From positions 1,984,001 to 2,048,000 of the forward strand of contig JASISA010000022.1 in assembly GCA_031771865.1 (NCBI GenBank): a stretch of 64,000 nt of DNA. The letters run 5' to 3'. A program made the translations under genes and the position numbers. Within the stretch, counting starts at the first letter, position 1. The number at the start of each line of letters is the position of its first letter. Below are positions 53,985 to 64,000 of this stretch, piece by piece. The notes beneath the pieces are model-generated. The model worked only from the letters and a program-made list of their open reading frames with translations, was not told where the DNA came from and did not search any database. This DNA comes from Nothophaeocryptopus gaeumannii. Lineage: Eukaryota; Ascomycota; Dothideomycetes; Mycosphaerellales; Mycosphaerellaceae.

Positions 53985-56308
53985 TTATTTGTCGACGGGG
54001 GGTGACTGAGCTTGAGTGCGGGTACCGCCGAGCCTGTGCACATCAGTATGTTCTTAACATGAAAGATCAGGAAACTTACCAGTTGGTGACGCCACCTCCT
54101 GGGTGAGGAGCCTTCACCTTGCCGAAGCCAAGGTCCAAATCGCTGATGATCTTGAGCGCATTACGGCAACGCAGATGTGGAAGAGGAGCCTTGGCTTCCT
54201 GGAGCCCAGTGACTGGCTCAACGCTGCCGCGCGGGCTGAGCTCCTTCTCCTCGCCCTCACCTGGGAGGGGCAGAAGTCCCTGAAGGACTTCGTAGGCGGC
54301 AAGCGTGAACCCGAACTGCGGCGAAGATCGCAGAATACGTGCTGGTCCACCCTTGAAGAAAGCCTTGAAACCCTCCTCCTTGAAAACCTTGCGAGCGCAG
54401 TCCGAGATACCATTGTAGGTAGATTCACCCTTGCGGGCCTCAACCTGCAGACGAGTCTTGATGACATCGGCTGGAGTTGTCAAGTAGGCAGCTGGCATAC
54501 CAGCAATGGCGCCTGCAGTCAGCAGCTGCAGGACTCCAAGCTTCTTTTGAGGGGACTCGCCAAAGAAGTCCTTTTTCAAATGAGCGTAGGTAGGGAAGTA
54601 GATCGCCGAGAATGGAATGTCACGCAACAGACATGCGGATGCACCCCTGTAGAGACCGGTAAGACCGAGATTGCGCACGATCCACAGAGCCGAGCGCTTC
54701 TTGATCTGCTCGCCCTCTTGAGCCGCTGCACGGATGGCCTCTCCCTGAACTTGAAGACGAATCTTGACGATCTCCAGAGGGTTGGTGAAGACAACCTGGC
54801 ACCCACCAGCGGAGGCGCCAGCCAAGATTTCAGCCCAGTTCGGAATGGCGCCAGACTTCTTGTCGGTGAACTTGCCACGGACCAGGTCGTTCACTGTCAA
54901 CTTGATGGCCTTCTCTGGAGCGACACCGATCAACTGTGGCACGACACCAGAGTAGAGACCGCGGAAGCCTTCATTGCGAATGACCTTGGCAAAGCAGTCC
55001 AAGCTGTTCTTGTAGAGGCGATGGCCCACGTTGCCGCCACGCTGATTTTGCATGCGAGTCTTGACCAAGTCGATTGGATACACCATGAATGCGCCGAAGG
55101 CACCCGCGATAGAGCCGAGAGCAAAGTGGTGGACAGAAACGAGGACATCGTGAAAGAAGCTCTGAGACTTCACAACGGCCTTCTGGGCGAGATCGGTGAC
55201 AGCGGATGCTTCATCGGCGAAGCCTGTAGGGGTCGCGTGCCAGCTGGCGTCGAGCACACGAGCGAAATCGTTCAAGCCAAGACGGCCAGATGGCTGATCC
55301 AGTGATGCGAAGTGGAAGAGGATGTCGGCCTCCATGGGGGTGAATTGAGAAAAGCGGGTAATGCGTGCTGCCTCGTTCAGGAAGTCGACGCGGGTGATCT
55401 TGCCGTCGCTGGACTTGCGAATGGCGTTGCGGACGACGAACTCCACAAGGTCCATCTCCCGGATGACATTCTGAAAGGCTCTAACATTTGCATAGGATAT
55501 CCGGGAGCCTGGGGAGATGTTGCAGAGGGTTGGAAGGTTGACCAGCAAGTGGTCAGAGAGCTTGTGCGAAGCCGTCTCCATGATGATGCGCTGGAAGTCC
55601 TCTGGCTCGATATAGCCATCGCCGTTCTTGTCGAAATGCAAGAATGCCTGTCGTACTCGCTCTCCCTGAAGACCGCGCAGCATTTGAGCGAATTGCGGGT
55701 AGGTCATGGAATGGCGATGGCGCTTGCCGCCCAAATAAAGCTTGGCCCAATCGCTGTCCCAGTTGAAGGGGATGGTGTCGGAAGTCTTGTTCTTAGCGTA
55801 AACTTCCTTGAAGGTGTTGAAGTCGACCACGCCGGAGTTTCGATCGGCGAAGAGCCTAAATGCGATCTCATATTCGGCGTCGGGCTTGGTGAGGAGGTTG
55901 TTGAAGACAGACCAGTCTTGCAAGGTGACACGATTCTTGTTCTGGCGGTCGGCGATGGAGAAGAGGATAGCGTACTGCTCGCGCTTGATCTTGTGCTGCG
56001 GTGGAGGTCAGTGTGAGTGCCATTCGCGTGTCGCGTGCAGTGAAAGAGTGAGTGTGTCGCAGGTGGAGCGGCAGGTGCAGGGCCAACTACTGGGAGGCGA
56101 CACTTACATAGTCCTCGCCTTCAGGCGCGACGGCATCCACGAATGCCTTCTCGTTCATGTAGTATTCTCCCGTCTCTTCATCTTTGACCGCGTGCTCCAT
56201 AAAGAAGCGGCGGGTGTGGTCACTGAGTTGCGGCTCCTCTTCAGTGCCCACGAGCGTCTCTTTGAGCCCATGCTGGACCTTTTCCACCTTCTCTTTCACC
56301 GAGTCCAT
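53985..56308 (-). CDS. AGC1: Mitochondrial aspartate/glutamate carrier with EF-hands (Agc1/aralar type)
   Basis: Exon 1 56308-56108, exon 2 55995-54080 and a probable short exon 3 54033-53985 give 721 residues. The N-terminal half carries EF-hand pairs (e.g. DKNGDGYIEPEDFQRI near residue 190). The C-terminal half has three mitochondrial-carrier repeats with YPIDLVKTRMQ, NPLEIVKIRLQ and TPADVIKTRLQ. The inner-membrane protein exchanges matrix aspartate for cytosolic glutamate plus a proton, feeding the malate-aspartate shuttle; Ca2+ acts through the intermembrane-space EF-hands. The first splice (113 bp intron) joins EGEDY to HKIKREQYAILFSIADR and is certain. The last intron (46 bp, GTAAGT..TACTGAT..CACAG) is likely but unproven: without it the protein ends at 54076 with 706 residues. 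Confidence 0.9.
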
Positions 56309-57857
56309 CTTCGACGGTGTCGGCGCTGTTCGCGGCAGTCACTATTGTGGTTGACAATGCTATCGGTGATGATTCGTGGAAGGAGTGCGCGACGTCGCAG
56401 CTGTGGAAATCGTTAAAGCTCAGGCCAACGCTAAGAGCTGGAAAGTCGGCACCACGGAGCACCTCGGCGACTAATTCCTGGAGAGAAATCGAGAACTCGT
56501 GGAGAGGGAGGACGATCCGATAGAACAGTGTATACTGCGAGAATGGAGCGAATTGAGGTGAGCTTCGAGGTGAGGTCTCATAAATGGAAGTGATAGAATG
56601 GATTCGTGGAGATAGGGATTCGAGGGTCACCGGGAACTTTTTTCGAGCTGCATGTACTCGGAGTAGCTGGGAATGCGGCTTATGCCTCGATGCGAGCTCG
56701 GAGCGGCACCTTGCCGACTGTTTGTGAAGCCGACACCTTGGATGTTAACAGAGTATTGTCAGTCACTTGCCCTATAACCTCACAGGCACACGGAGAGATT
56801 GTGCGGTAGCCATAGCAATGTATCAACCAGAGTGGCGAGTATTCACAGAACGCTTTGAACCTCCTCCCGCCTTCTGTACCGCGCCAAGAGCATTCAGCGT
56901 TCACGGCCGCGGGTGCAAAGACGGGAACCTCCAACTCCAGCTTCATCCAACGACTAGTGCCCTGTTACAACACCTTCACATAGACAATCTTCATAGCGAT
57001 GAAAGAGCTCACTTCGTGCGACAGTAGTTCTTCTCCAGTCCACTGACGTATTCGCCGGAGGTCGCTTGTTCACCGCACTGTTCCGATATGCTCAATATCA
57101 CACTCCTGAGGGTCAGTAATGGTGAAGTCAAATAGTCAAGAAAGTGCCATTTCGTTGCGTAGAAAGCCAGCATGAGAGAGGACAGTGGAAGACTTGAAGG
57201 CAGGTGGAAAGCCAGCGGTGCGTCAGCAAAGGCCAAGGGATTCTCAACCTCAGGCACCAATATTCTCGCGCGACGACGAGACGACATGTAGTCAAGACAA
57301 GCTCATAAGGTTAGCTGCACCAAGCCCCTGGGGAGATCTGCCATATCGATGTTGATGTCGTTCCTCAGAAACTACGTTTTAAGGACGTCGGGGAAAGACA
57401 TGGCGGGAGGGGTGGAATGGGCGAAATGGGCGTCATTAGAACCGCGAGGCTCACGCGACAACAGACATATCTTTTTCAGACCCCGAGTGATCATGTTCAG
57501 TGCAAGTGAATGTCGTGGTTTTGAGGTCGTAAAGCGCGTCCCGGTTTGGGCGAGGGAGGATGGGCTTGGCGTTATCAGAAGTCCTGATCTCAGCCAATAC
57601 CGTACACCCTCCTTCTTCGCACGCCACCTTCTGCCTGCTCTCACCAATTCTATTTCTCATCAGATACATCAAATAAACGCCGTCACTCGATTGTACTGTC
57701 ACGACTCTCCTTTTGCCGAGCGTCTGTGTAATTGTCGACCTTTCAAGATTGGGCTGGTCTCTGCATGTTGAGCGGAGTCGCATCGTCAACCTCTCATGTC
57801 TGCCTGATAGGCTTCAACGCCCGCGAAGGACGCAGCCTACACATCCCGGCGCGTGCT
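56309..57857. other. Divergent intergenic region between the carrier and yta7
   Basis: 1.5 kb between two divergently transcribed conserved genes. Frames such as 57349-57771 plus and 56241-56630 minus have no motif. A pyrimidine-rich stretch (caatattcgag-poor, CT-rich near 57600-57720) precedes yta7 and fits a fungal promoter. Confidence 0.4.
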
Positions 57858-60800
57858 ATGGCCAACAAAAGGAAGCTTGAGCAGTTCGACCCAACCAAAA
57901 GCGACTCGGACGATCTGGACTGGGGCGGCGACGACGCCCCACCGGCCCGCAGCTCGCGTCCCAAGAAGAGCAGCAAGACCTCGCCGCAGAAGCGCTCGGC
58001 CAAGCGACGTCGCGATACCTACGGCGACGACAGCGATATCGAAGCTGACAGCGACGAGCCATCCGAGGACGAGGCGTCTTTCTCCGACGAGTCCGACCGG
58101 GAGCCGGTCGAGCGCAACCCACGCACAGGACGAAGCGTGAGGAAAGTAGCTAAGAAGCCGATAAAGTACGAGGAGAGTGATGAGGAGGAAGAGCTAGCAG
58201 TGTCAGACAGCGATAACGAGCCTGTACAACCGACGCGCCCCAGAATCCGACTGGCAACGCTCAAGAAGCCGTCGCTCATCGTCAGACTGAAGCTACCTCT
58301 TCAGATGGAGGGCGATCGCGTTACGCATACTCGCACCGGCAGCAGAACGTCCAGACGAGAGCCGACTCCTCAAGCCACTGGGGCGGCGGGCGGGCGTAGG
58401 AGCAGTCGTCTGTCGCATGATGAGCAAAAGCCGTTGGTCGCGTTGACAGACTCTGGAAGACACGAGGTTGTGACGCGCGCAGGCAGCGAAGATCCAGAAC
58501 CATCGACGCGTCGGCCAACGAGAGGCGGCAAAGGGCTTAAGAAGCCACCGAGTGCCATCATGGAGGCATCGCAGGAGGATTTGTCCGTACTCGACCCGCA
58601 ACAGACGACCGAAGGCCAGCAATTCTTCACACAGCTGGAGGAGGCTGCTGCTACTGAGCAAGAGAAGCAAGTCTCGGCTACATCACCAGCAGCATCAGAC
58701 GCACAGGTGGACGACATACAGATGGAATACGGGGATGATGAGGAAGTAGAGCAGGTGGTTCAAGAGTCGCAGCAGGATCCGGAAGATGATGATAACGATG
58801 ATGATGAAGGACCTATCTCTAAAGGTGGTAGGACCTTACGCGCTCGCCGTAAGGCATCAACACCACCAGCATCACAACCAGAGAGTAGCACGCGTAGGTC
58901 ACTGAGGAACAGGAAGTCTGGCGCCGAGCAGAGTAGCGACTTCGAACCGGATGCTGAGGGTGAAGCCGATGCAGAGCAGGAGATATCAGACTCCGACGAT
59001 GAGATGCTCAAACCCGGACGTGGCGGGAACAGCAGCAACGAGGCGAGTTCACAAGGCAGACGATCGGGACGACTAACGCGCAAGTCTGCATCGCAAAGAA
59101 GTCGCTCTCGGCGTCAGCCGTCACCAGAAGATGAGGAGCTTGACCCCGAAGAGATCGCTGATGAAGCTGCCGAGCTGGACGAGGACAACCGTCGCAACAG
59201 GCGCTCTAGGAAGCGACCGGCACAGCGGACTGCTGAGATCAACTTCGAACCAAACCTTCGCAATCGCGGGAACCGGCCTGACTACCGCATTCTACGTCCT
59301 GAGCTCCTGTTGCCCGTTGAGGATGACGACGCGCCAGCAATGCCAGCTGCAACGCCGCAGCGCAATCGACGTGGCGGGCCATCGACGACTTATCGCAGCC
59401 TGTTCTCCACCTTCGGACCCTTTGGGGGTGCCGGAGGCCCTGCGCCCGTCTTGGGTGGCCCTGAAGGCGCTGGCGCTATCGGTGGCGTGGACTCAGATAG
59501 CAGCGACGACGAAATGGGAGGTAGAAGTGGTGGCCAACAAGGCATTGGAGGACAAGTTGGAATGACACCCGCATCAGCTTTCCCGAAGCCGTATGCAGCT
59601 CCCCAGGCGCTCAATAACGATCCCATCTCTGGCTCCGGTGGCGGACCTCCTGCACTCGGCAAAGTTAAGGACAAGAAAATGCTCGCCGACGCTGATCCGC
59701 TGGGTGTTGATACCAATGTTACCTTCGATGGGGTTGGTGGATTGGACAACCACATCAACCAGCTTAAGGAGATGGTGACACTCCCGTTGCTCTATCCAGA
59801 GGTCTTCCAACGCTTTCATGTCACTCCGCCTCGGGGTGTGCTCTTCCATGGTCCACCAGGTACCGGTAAGACGCTGCTCGCGCGTGCACTTGCGTCGAGC
59901 GTGAGCTCGCATGGCAAAAAAGTAACATTTTACATGCGCAAGGGCGCAGATGCACTTAGCAAGTGGGTGGGAGAAGCCGAAAAACAACTTCGCTTGCTGT
60001 TCGAGGAGGCTCGCAAGAATCAGCCAAGCATCATCTTCTTCGACGAAATCGACGGGCTGGCTCCTGTACGCTCAAGTAAGCAGGAGCAAATCCACGCTTC
60101 CATCGTTGCCACACTGCTGGCTTTGATGGACGGCATGGACGGTCGAGGTCAAGTCATCGTTATTGGAGCCACCAATCGACCTGACTCTGTTGATCCTGCT
60201 TTGCGCCGGCCCGGCCGATTCGACAGAGAGTTCTACTTTCCACTTCCGGACGTGATGGGCCGCCGCAAAATCATCGACATCCACACCAAAGGTTGGGATC
60301 CACCGCTTCAAGAGAACTTCAAAGATCAGCTTGCCGAGCTCACACGTGGGTACGGTGGTGCTGATTTGCGTGCACTCTGCACTGAAGCTGCTCTCAATGC
60401 CGTCCAGGGCACATTCCCTCAAATTTACTCGAGCGACAAGAAGCTCATCATCGACCCGAGCCAAATCAAGGTCCTTGCGAAGGACTTCATGATATCAGTC
60501 AACAAGATCGTCCCATCCTCGGAACGATCCGCTGCCTCGGGCGCTGCTCCGCTGAAGAAGGACGTTGAGCCTCTCCTTCGAAAGCCACTTCAGGAGATCA
60601 CCTCTCGCGTAGATGAAGCCGTTCCTCGTAAGCGGAAGGTCAGCGCTCTGGAAGAGGCCATGTACGACGACCGCGATGATGAATTTGGTTTCCAGAAAGA
60701 GACCATGCAGCGTGACTTTGAGGCGTCGCGCGTCTTCAGGCCTCGGCTGCTCATACGTGGTACTGAGGGAATGGGTCAGCAGTACTTGGGGGCCGCTTTA

Positions 60801-62931
60801 TTGAGCAAGTTCGAAGGCCTACATGTTCAGAGCTTTGACCTGGCTACTCTGTACAAGGATTCAACGAGGGTGAGTTTTCTCTCAGCCTGAGAATGTGAAG
60901 ATCATGCTAACGCTTTTACAGTCCCCTGAAGCTGCCGTTGTGCAGATGTTCGAGGAAGTCAAGAGACACAAGCCGAGCGTGATATACATACCGAACGTCG
61001 ACATCTGGTGGGAGACACTTCTCGAATCAGTCAAGCGAACATTCGTTGGCCTGCTCCGAAGTTTGTCGCCCACCGATCCTGTACTGCTCTTGGGCATCAT
61101 GGAGCGCCGCTCAGATGAAGGAACCGATGCTACTATGCTCCGTGATCTCTTTGGTTACTCCATGAAAAACCAGTACGAGCTCTTCCGCCCAGATGAGGCT
61201 GCACGTGTGGAATACTTTGACGCCATTATGGCCTTTATTCGCAAGTCTCCGACTGAATTCCCAGAGCCAGAGCAGAGGAAGAAGCGCAAGCTTGCTGAGC
61301 TGCCCGTCGCTCCGTCCGAACCGGAGCCTGAAGGTCCGAGTAAGGCTGATCTCAAGGCTCAGAAAAGGAAGGATCACCAGACGCTAAATGTGCTGAAACT
61401 TCATATTCAGCCGGTGATGGACCAGATTAAGCTCAAGTACAGGAAGTTCAGGACCCCTGTTGTTGACGATACCACAATTGCTTATCTTTACGATGAGCAA
61501 AATCCGCAGGTGCTGTCCACCGACCTGAACGAAGAGCAGAAGGCACAACAGCTTCTGTTCAGGCCATACGAGATCGACAAGGATGAAAAGGGAGTTCCTG
61601 GTCTTCGCGAGGTCGCAACAGACAAATTCTACTACAACCTCGAAATCGTCACGATTGAGAAACGGCTCTCCAACGGGTACTACAAGAGACCAAAGGACTT
61701 CACGGCCGACATCAAGAAGCTTGCCAAAGACGCCAAGGCGTCTGGTGATCACGAGCGACTTCTCAAGGCAAACGAGATGTTGGCTAACGTTGAGGTCGAC
61801 ATGGGCACGCTGGAAGCCCAGAATCCTGCCTTGTGCTCCGAGTGCGAGGCTGTCTATCAGCGTGAGCAAGCCCGAGAGAAGAAGCGCGTGGAGAAAGAGC
61901 GTGAAAGCGAACGTCAGGGCGAGGAGGTCCCAAAGATTGTTCCCAATGTCCCTCCCGCGAACACTTCCAAGACTACGACCGAAACCTCTGGACCTGTCAG
62001 GCTTGGACAGGAGGTCCCAGGACGAGAGCTGTTCCCCATGACACCCAGCAAATTTACTGGTGCGAGCCCGCGATCTAATCTTTGGAGCACTACAAACGGT
62101 AGCGGTCCGTCGCATCATTCCAACGGGGTGTCTGTTCCGTCTAGACCGCAGGAAGACTCAGAGATGCACGACTCGCAATATGAGGCTGAGGGACATGCAT
62201 CGCAGCCACAGCAAACAGGCTATTCTCAGCAGAGCCAGCACAATACTGACTCTCAGGCATATGCACAGCGGTCGACACATACCTACATCCAACCTGGCTC
62301 GCAGCTGGATCAGTATCAGAATAGCGCTTCTACTACCGAGTCCAGCAAGAAGTCCAGCGATCGTAGCAGCGCGCCGTTCTCGGTGAACACTCAGAACTCG
62401 AACGGCATCCGGCCTGGAGATCACCCAGACTTCTCGCTCATGGGACCTGGAGGCTCTAACAGCAGTCAGCTCCCAGACACACAGCCGCCATCTGTCGAGG
62501 CGCATCCCGCCTCACAGCCAGAATCCCAGCCTTCTTCCCAAGCAAGCTTGGGTCCTCCACGCCAGAGCGCTCGCGCCTCCTCAATCAACGCCCTCCTCAA
62601 CACTGAACCTTCCAACAACGACTCCGAACACCAATCTTCTCGAACCGCCGAACGCCTTATCCTCGACGAAGACAAAATCTCCACGCTCCGTGACGAGCTC
62701 GTCGAGCGCAGCAGTGGGCTTTCATTGGAACAGTTGGAGCAGGTGAGGGCAAGTATTATGGATGCTATCTGGAAGGGCCGTGGCAGTTGGAACCGAAATC
62801 ATGTCTGGGCGGCAGTTCAGGAGGCTTTTAATGCTTGTATCGATGATATTGAGGCTTGTCAGGAGGTTTTGGATCCGAGTCAGAGGGGTCGGGATCGCCA
62901 CATTAGGGTGGGGAATGGTAGTGGGAGATGA
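57858..62931 (+). CDS. YTA7: Chromatin-associated AAA-ATPase with bromodomain (Yta7/ATAD2 family)
   Basis: Exons 57858-60869 and 60922-62931 (52 bp intron, GTGAGT..GCTAAC..TTACAG) give 1,673 residues. Residues 1-600 are acidic and basic tracts with Ser, as in yeast Yta7. AAA1 is canonical: FDGVGGLDNHINQLKEMVTL, Walker A GPPGTGKT (near 670), Walker B IIFFDEIDG, sensor GATNRPDSVDPALRRPGRFD. AAA2 is degenerate (no Walker A), spanning the splice (VIYIPNVDIWWETLLESVKR). A divergent bromodomain lies at about 1165-1305 (YYNLEIVTIEKRLSNGYYKR, DFTADIKKLAKDAKASGDHE). The C-terminal part is Ser/Gln-rich with a final helical block. The family forms hexamers that extract or deposit histone H3-H4. The start MANKRKLEQFDP is chosen for family fit; the frame is open upstream to 57732. 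Confidence 0.92.
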
Positions 62932-63056
62932 GACTCTGTGGTCGAATGAGCAATTTTGAGATGGGTGATGGGAGATGGGCTCTTGTATGAAATAGGCATA
63001 GCGAATGGGATGGGAAGATGGGATGGGCGCACAGAATGTACTGTAATATAGGGTAC

Positions 63057-64000
63057 CTACTTGCGCGCAGGCGGCGTAGTTGAGAGGTCTACAGCTGGCC
63101 GGCTGGTCGATGACACAGGAAAATCAGAACTTGTCTGTTCGTGCATCTCATCGTCAGGAGAATAATGTCCAATGGCTGTCTGTGGTCGCTTGACCTTTGG
63201 CGCTGTGCGGCCTGACGAGAAGTTGCGCCGGTAGACATGATGTCAGAGCAGGTCCTTCCATAATCCCATACATTCCATCATCGAGATCTGCATCGATATT
63301 GTTGAGACTTCAAGTGAACGGTCGTCGAAGATGGTTGTCGCAGCATTTCTTCTCCAAGCTTGTTCTCCAAGCTTCATCCTTATCCGTTCGAAGAGCTCGT
63401 CTTTCCAATAAGCTTTGTGCTTCGTCGCTCGCCAATGCGCACCTTCTTAGCGTCACATCTTCGCGTGGCTTGATTGTGTCACTTCCTCTCCGAGCATTCG
63501 CATCGTCTTCTCTATGGCAGGAGATACACAATTCATCAGCATCTTCGTTCTGGAACCAGCCATGGCTTGAATAAACGCCGTTCACCAAGCTCGTGCTCGA
63601 ACTCCTACATCACGCCATCGTGCATCCTCGCTTGAACCAGGGGAAGTGACTGGGTCGAACAGCTTCAGCCTTCCAAGACAGACTTCCATTCCATGTCTTG
63701 AAAAAGCATGTGAAACGATCTACTCCCTCTTTTGTTGCGAGAAGAACGTCGAGCACCGCTAGCCGTCGGCACTTTTCGAAGCTCGACCAGCAATGGCGGA
63801 ATAGATAAGGTTTCGTTGCCCAATTCTACGGAACGACCAGGCGAGTCGACGAGGGTTAGATATAAAGGTGTTCGGAACGTCGCTTCGATGGAGTGTTTGA
63901 AGGATCATTGAATTGTCGAGCTGTACGCATCGTTCTTGCAACCGGGCGACCTTCAAGATGGCCGCAGGAGAGATCGCGCTTGTTAGCCAAGGCACCGGCT
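63057..64000 (-). CDS. Uncharacterised protein, 3' exons (gene continues past the window)
   Basis: On the minus strand a last exon 63211-63057 (KVKRPQTAIGHYSPDDEMHE to STTPPARK-stop) is preceded by a 60 bp intron with donor GTATGG at 63271, a CTCTGAC branch and a TCAG acceptor. The exon before it stays in phase and reads HKAYWKDELFERIRMKLGEQ then AWRRNAATTIFDDRSLEVST, up to about 63440. Further upstream, open pieces such as SHGWFQNEDADELCISC (63500-63570) and TPLYLTLVDSPGRSVELGNE (63830-63870) are probably earlier exons, but their joins are ambiguous. No family is recognised. The coherent downstream half makes a real gene likely; exon limits above 63440 are not settled, and the 5' end is outside the window. 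Confidence 0.45.

Noticed and set aside
54103..55305. 400-codon open frame on the plus strand
   Set aside because: It is the antisense shadow of the carrier gene's long exon; the minus-strand product has three full carrier signatures and EF-hands, the plus-strand one has none.
1..64000. CRISPR arrays, bacterial operons, tRNA or rRNA genes
   Set aside because: No regularly spaced direct repeats, no polycistronic spacing, and no tRNA T-loop/A-box pairs were found by eye; the window is fungal nuclear DNA. A tRNAscan run would settle the tRNA question.

Overview
The window looks like nuclear DNA of a filamentous ascomycete (Pezizomycotina). I infer Dothideomycetes, probably close to Mycosphaerella-type plant-associated fungi. 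The reasons are short introns (about 36-115 bp) with GTRNGT donors and CTRAY-like branch sites, single genes on both strands with no operons, and a gene set of Cdh1, Efr3, Yta7, methylcitrate dehydratase, an aspartate/glutamate carrier, a pisatin-demethylase-like P450, a PTH11-like receptor and small secreted proteins. The lineage is an inference, not a match to a named species.

Layout. 0-5 kb: 5' end of the PP1 catalytic subunit (cut by the window edge) and an LRR protein. 5-8.7 kb: gene-poor. 8.7-12.3 kb: the APC/C activator Cdh1 and a HAD phosphatase in five exons. 12.5-13.3 kb: the C-terminal half of a sugar transporter, a pseudogene. 13.6-19.8 kb: a Rua1-C-domain protein, a SET-domain methyltransferase and a P450. 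20-23 kb: a candidate small secreted protein and an unrecognised three-exon gene. 23.4-27.9 kb: EFR3 and mitochondrial 2-methylcitrate dehydratase.

28-49 kb has the character of an accessory region. It holds a decayed glutathione-synthetase-like fragment and, next to it, a two-exon gene for a small cysteine-rich secreted protein that is split in its coding sequence by a 2,110 bp hAT-type transposon with perfect 22 bp inverted ends and an exact 8 bp target-site duplication. It also holds an alpha/beta hydrolase that lacks its nucleophile serine, two larger pseudogenes, two more small candidate secreted proteins and a broken six-hairpin-glycosidase remnant. Ordinary genes lie among them: an EFM7/NNT1-type methyltransferase and a GST that share one 287 bp promoter region, a GABA/amino-acid permease, and a PTH11-like membrane receptor. 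49.6-63 kb returns to conserved genes: a membrane coiled-coil protein, a DUF1772 membrane protein, the Ca2+-regulated aspartate/glutamate carrier and the chromatin ATPase Yta7. The last kilobase carries the 3' end of an unrecognised gene on the minus strand.

Many genes here only appear when exons are joined by hand. Exon joins were checked for reading phase and, where I know the family, for continuity of family motifs. No database search was possible, so family names rest on recognised motifs.
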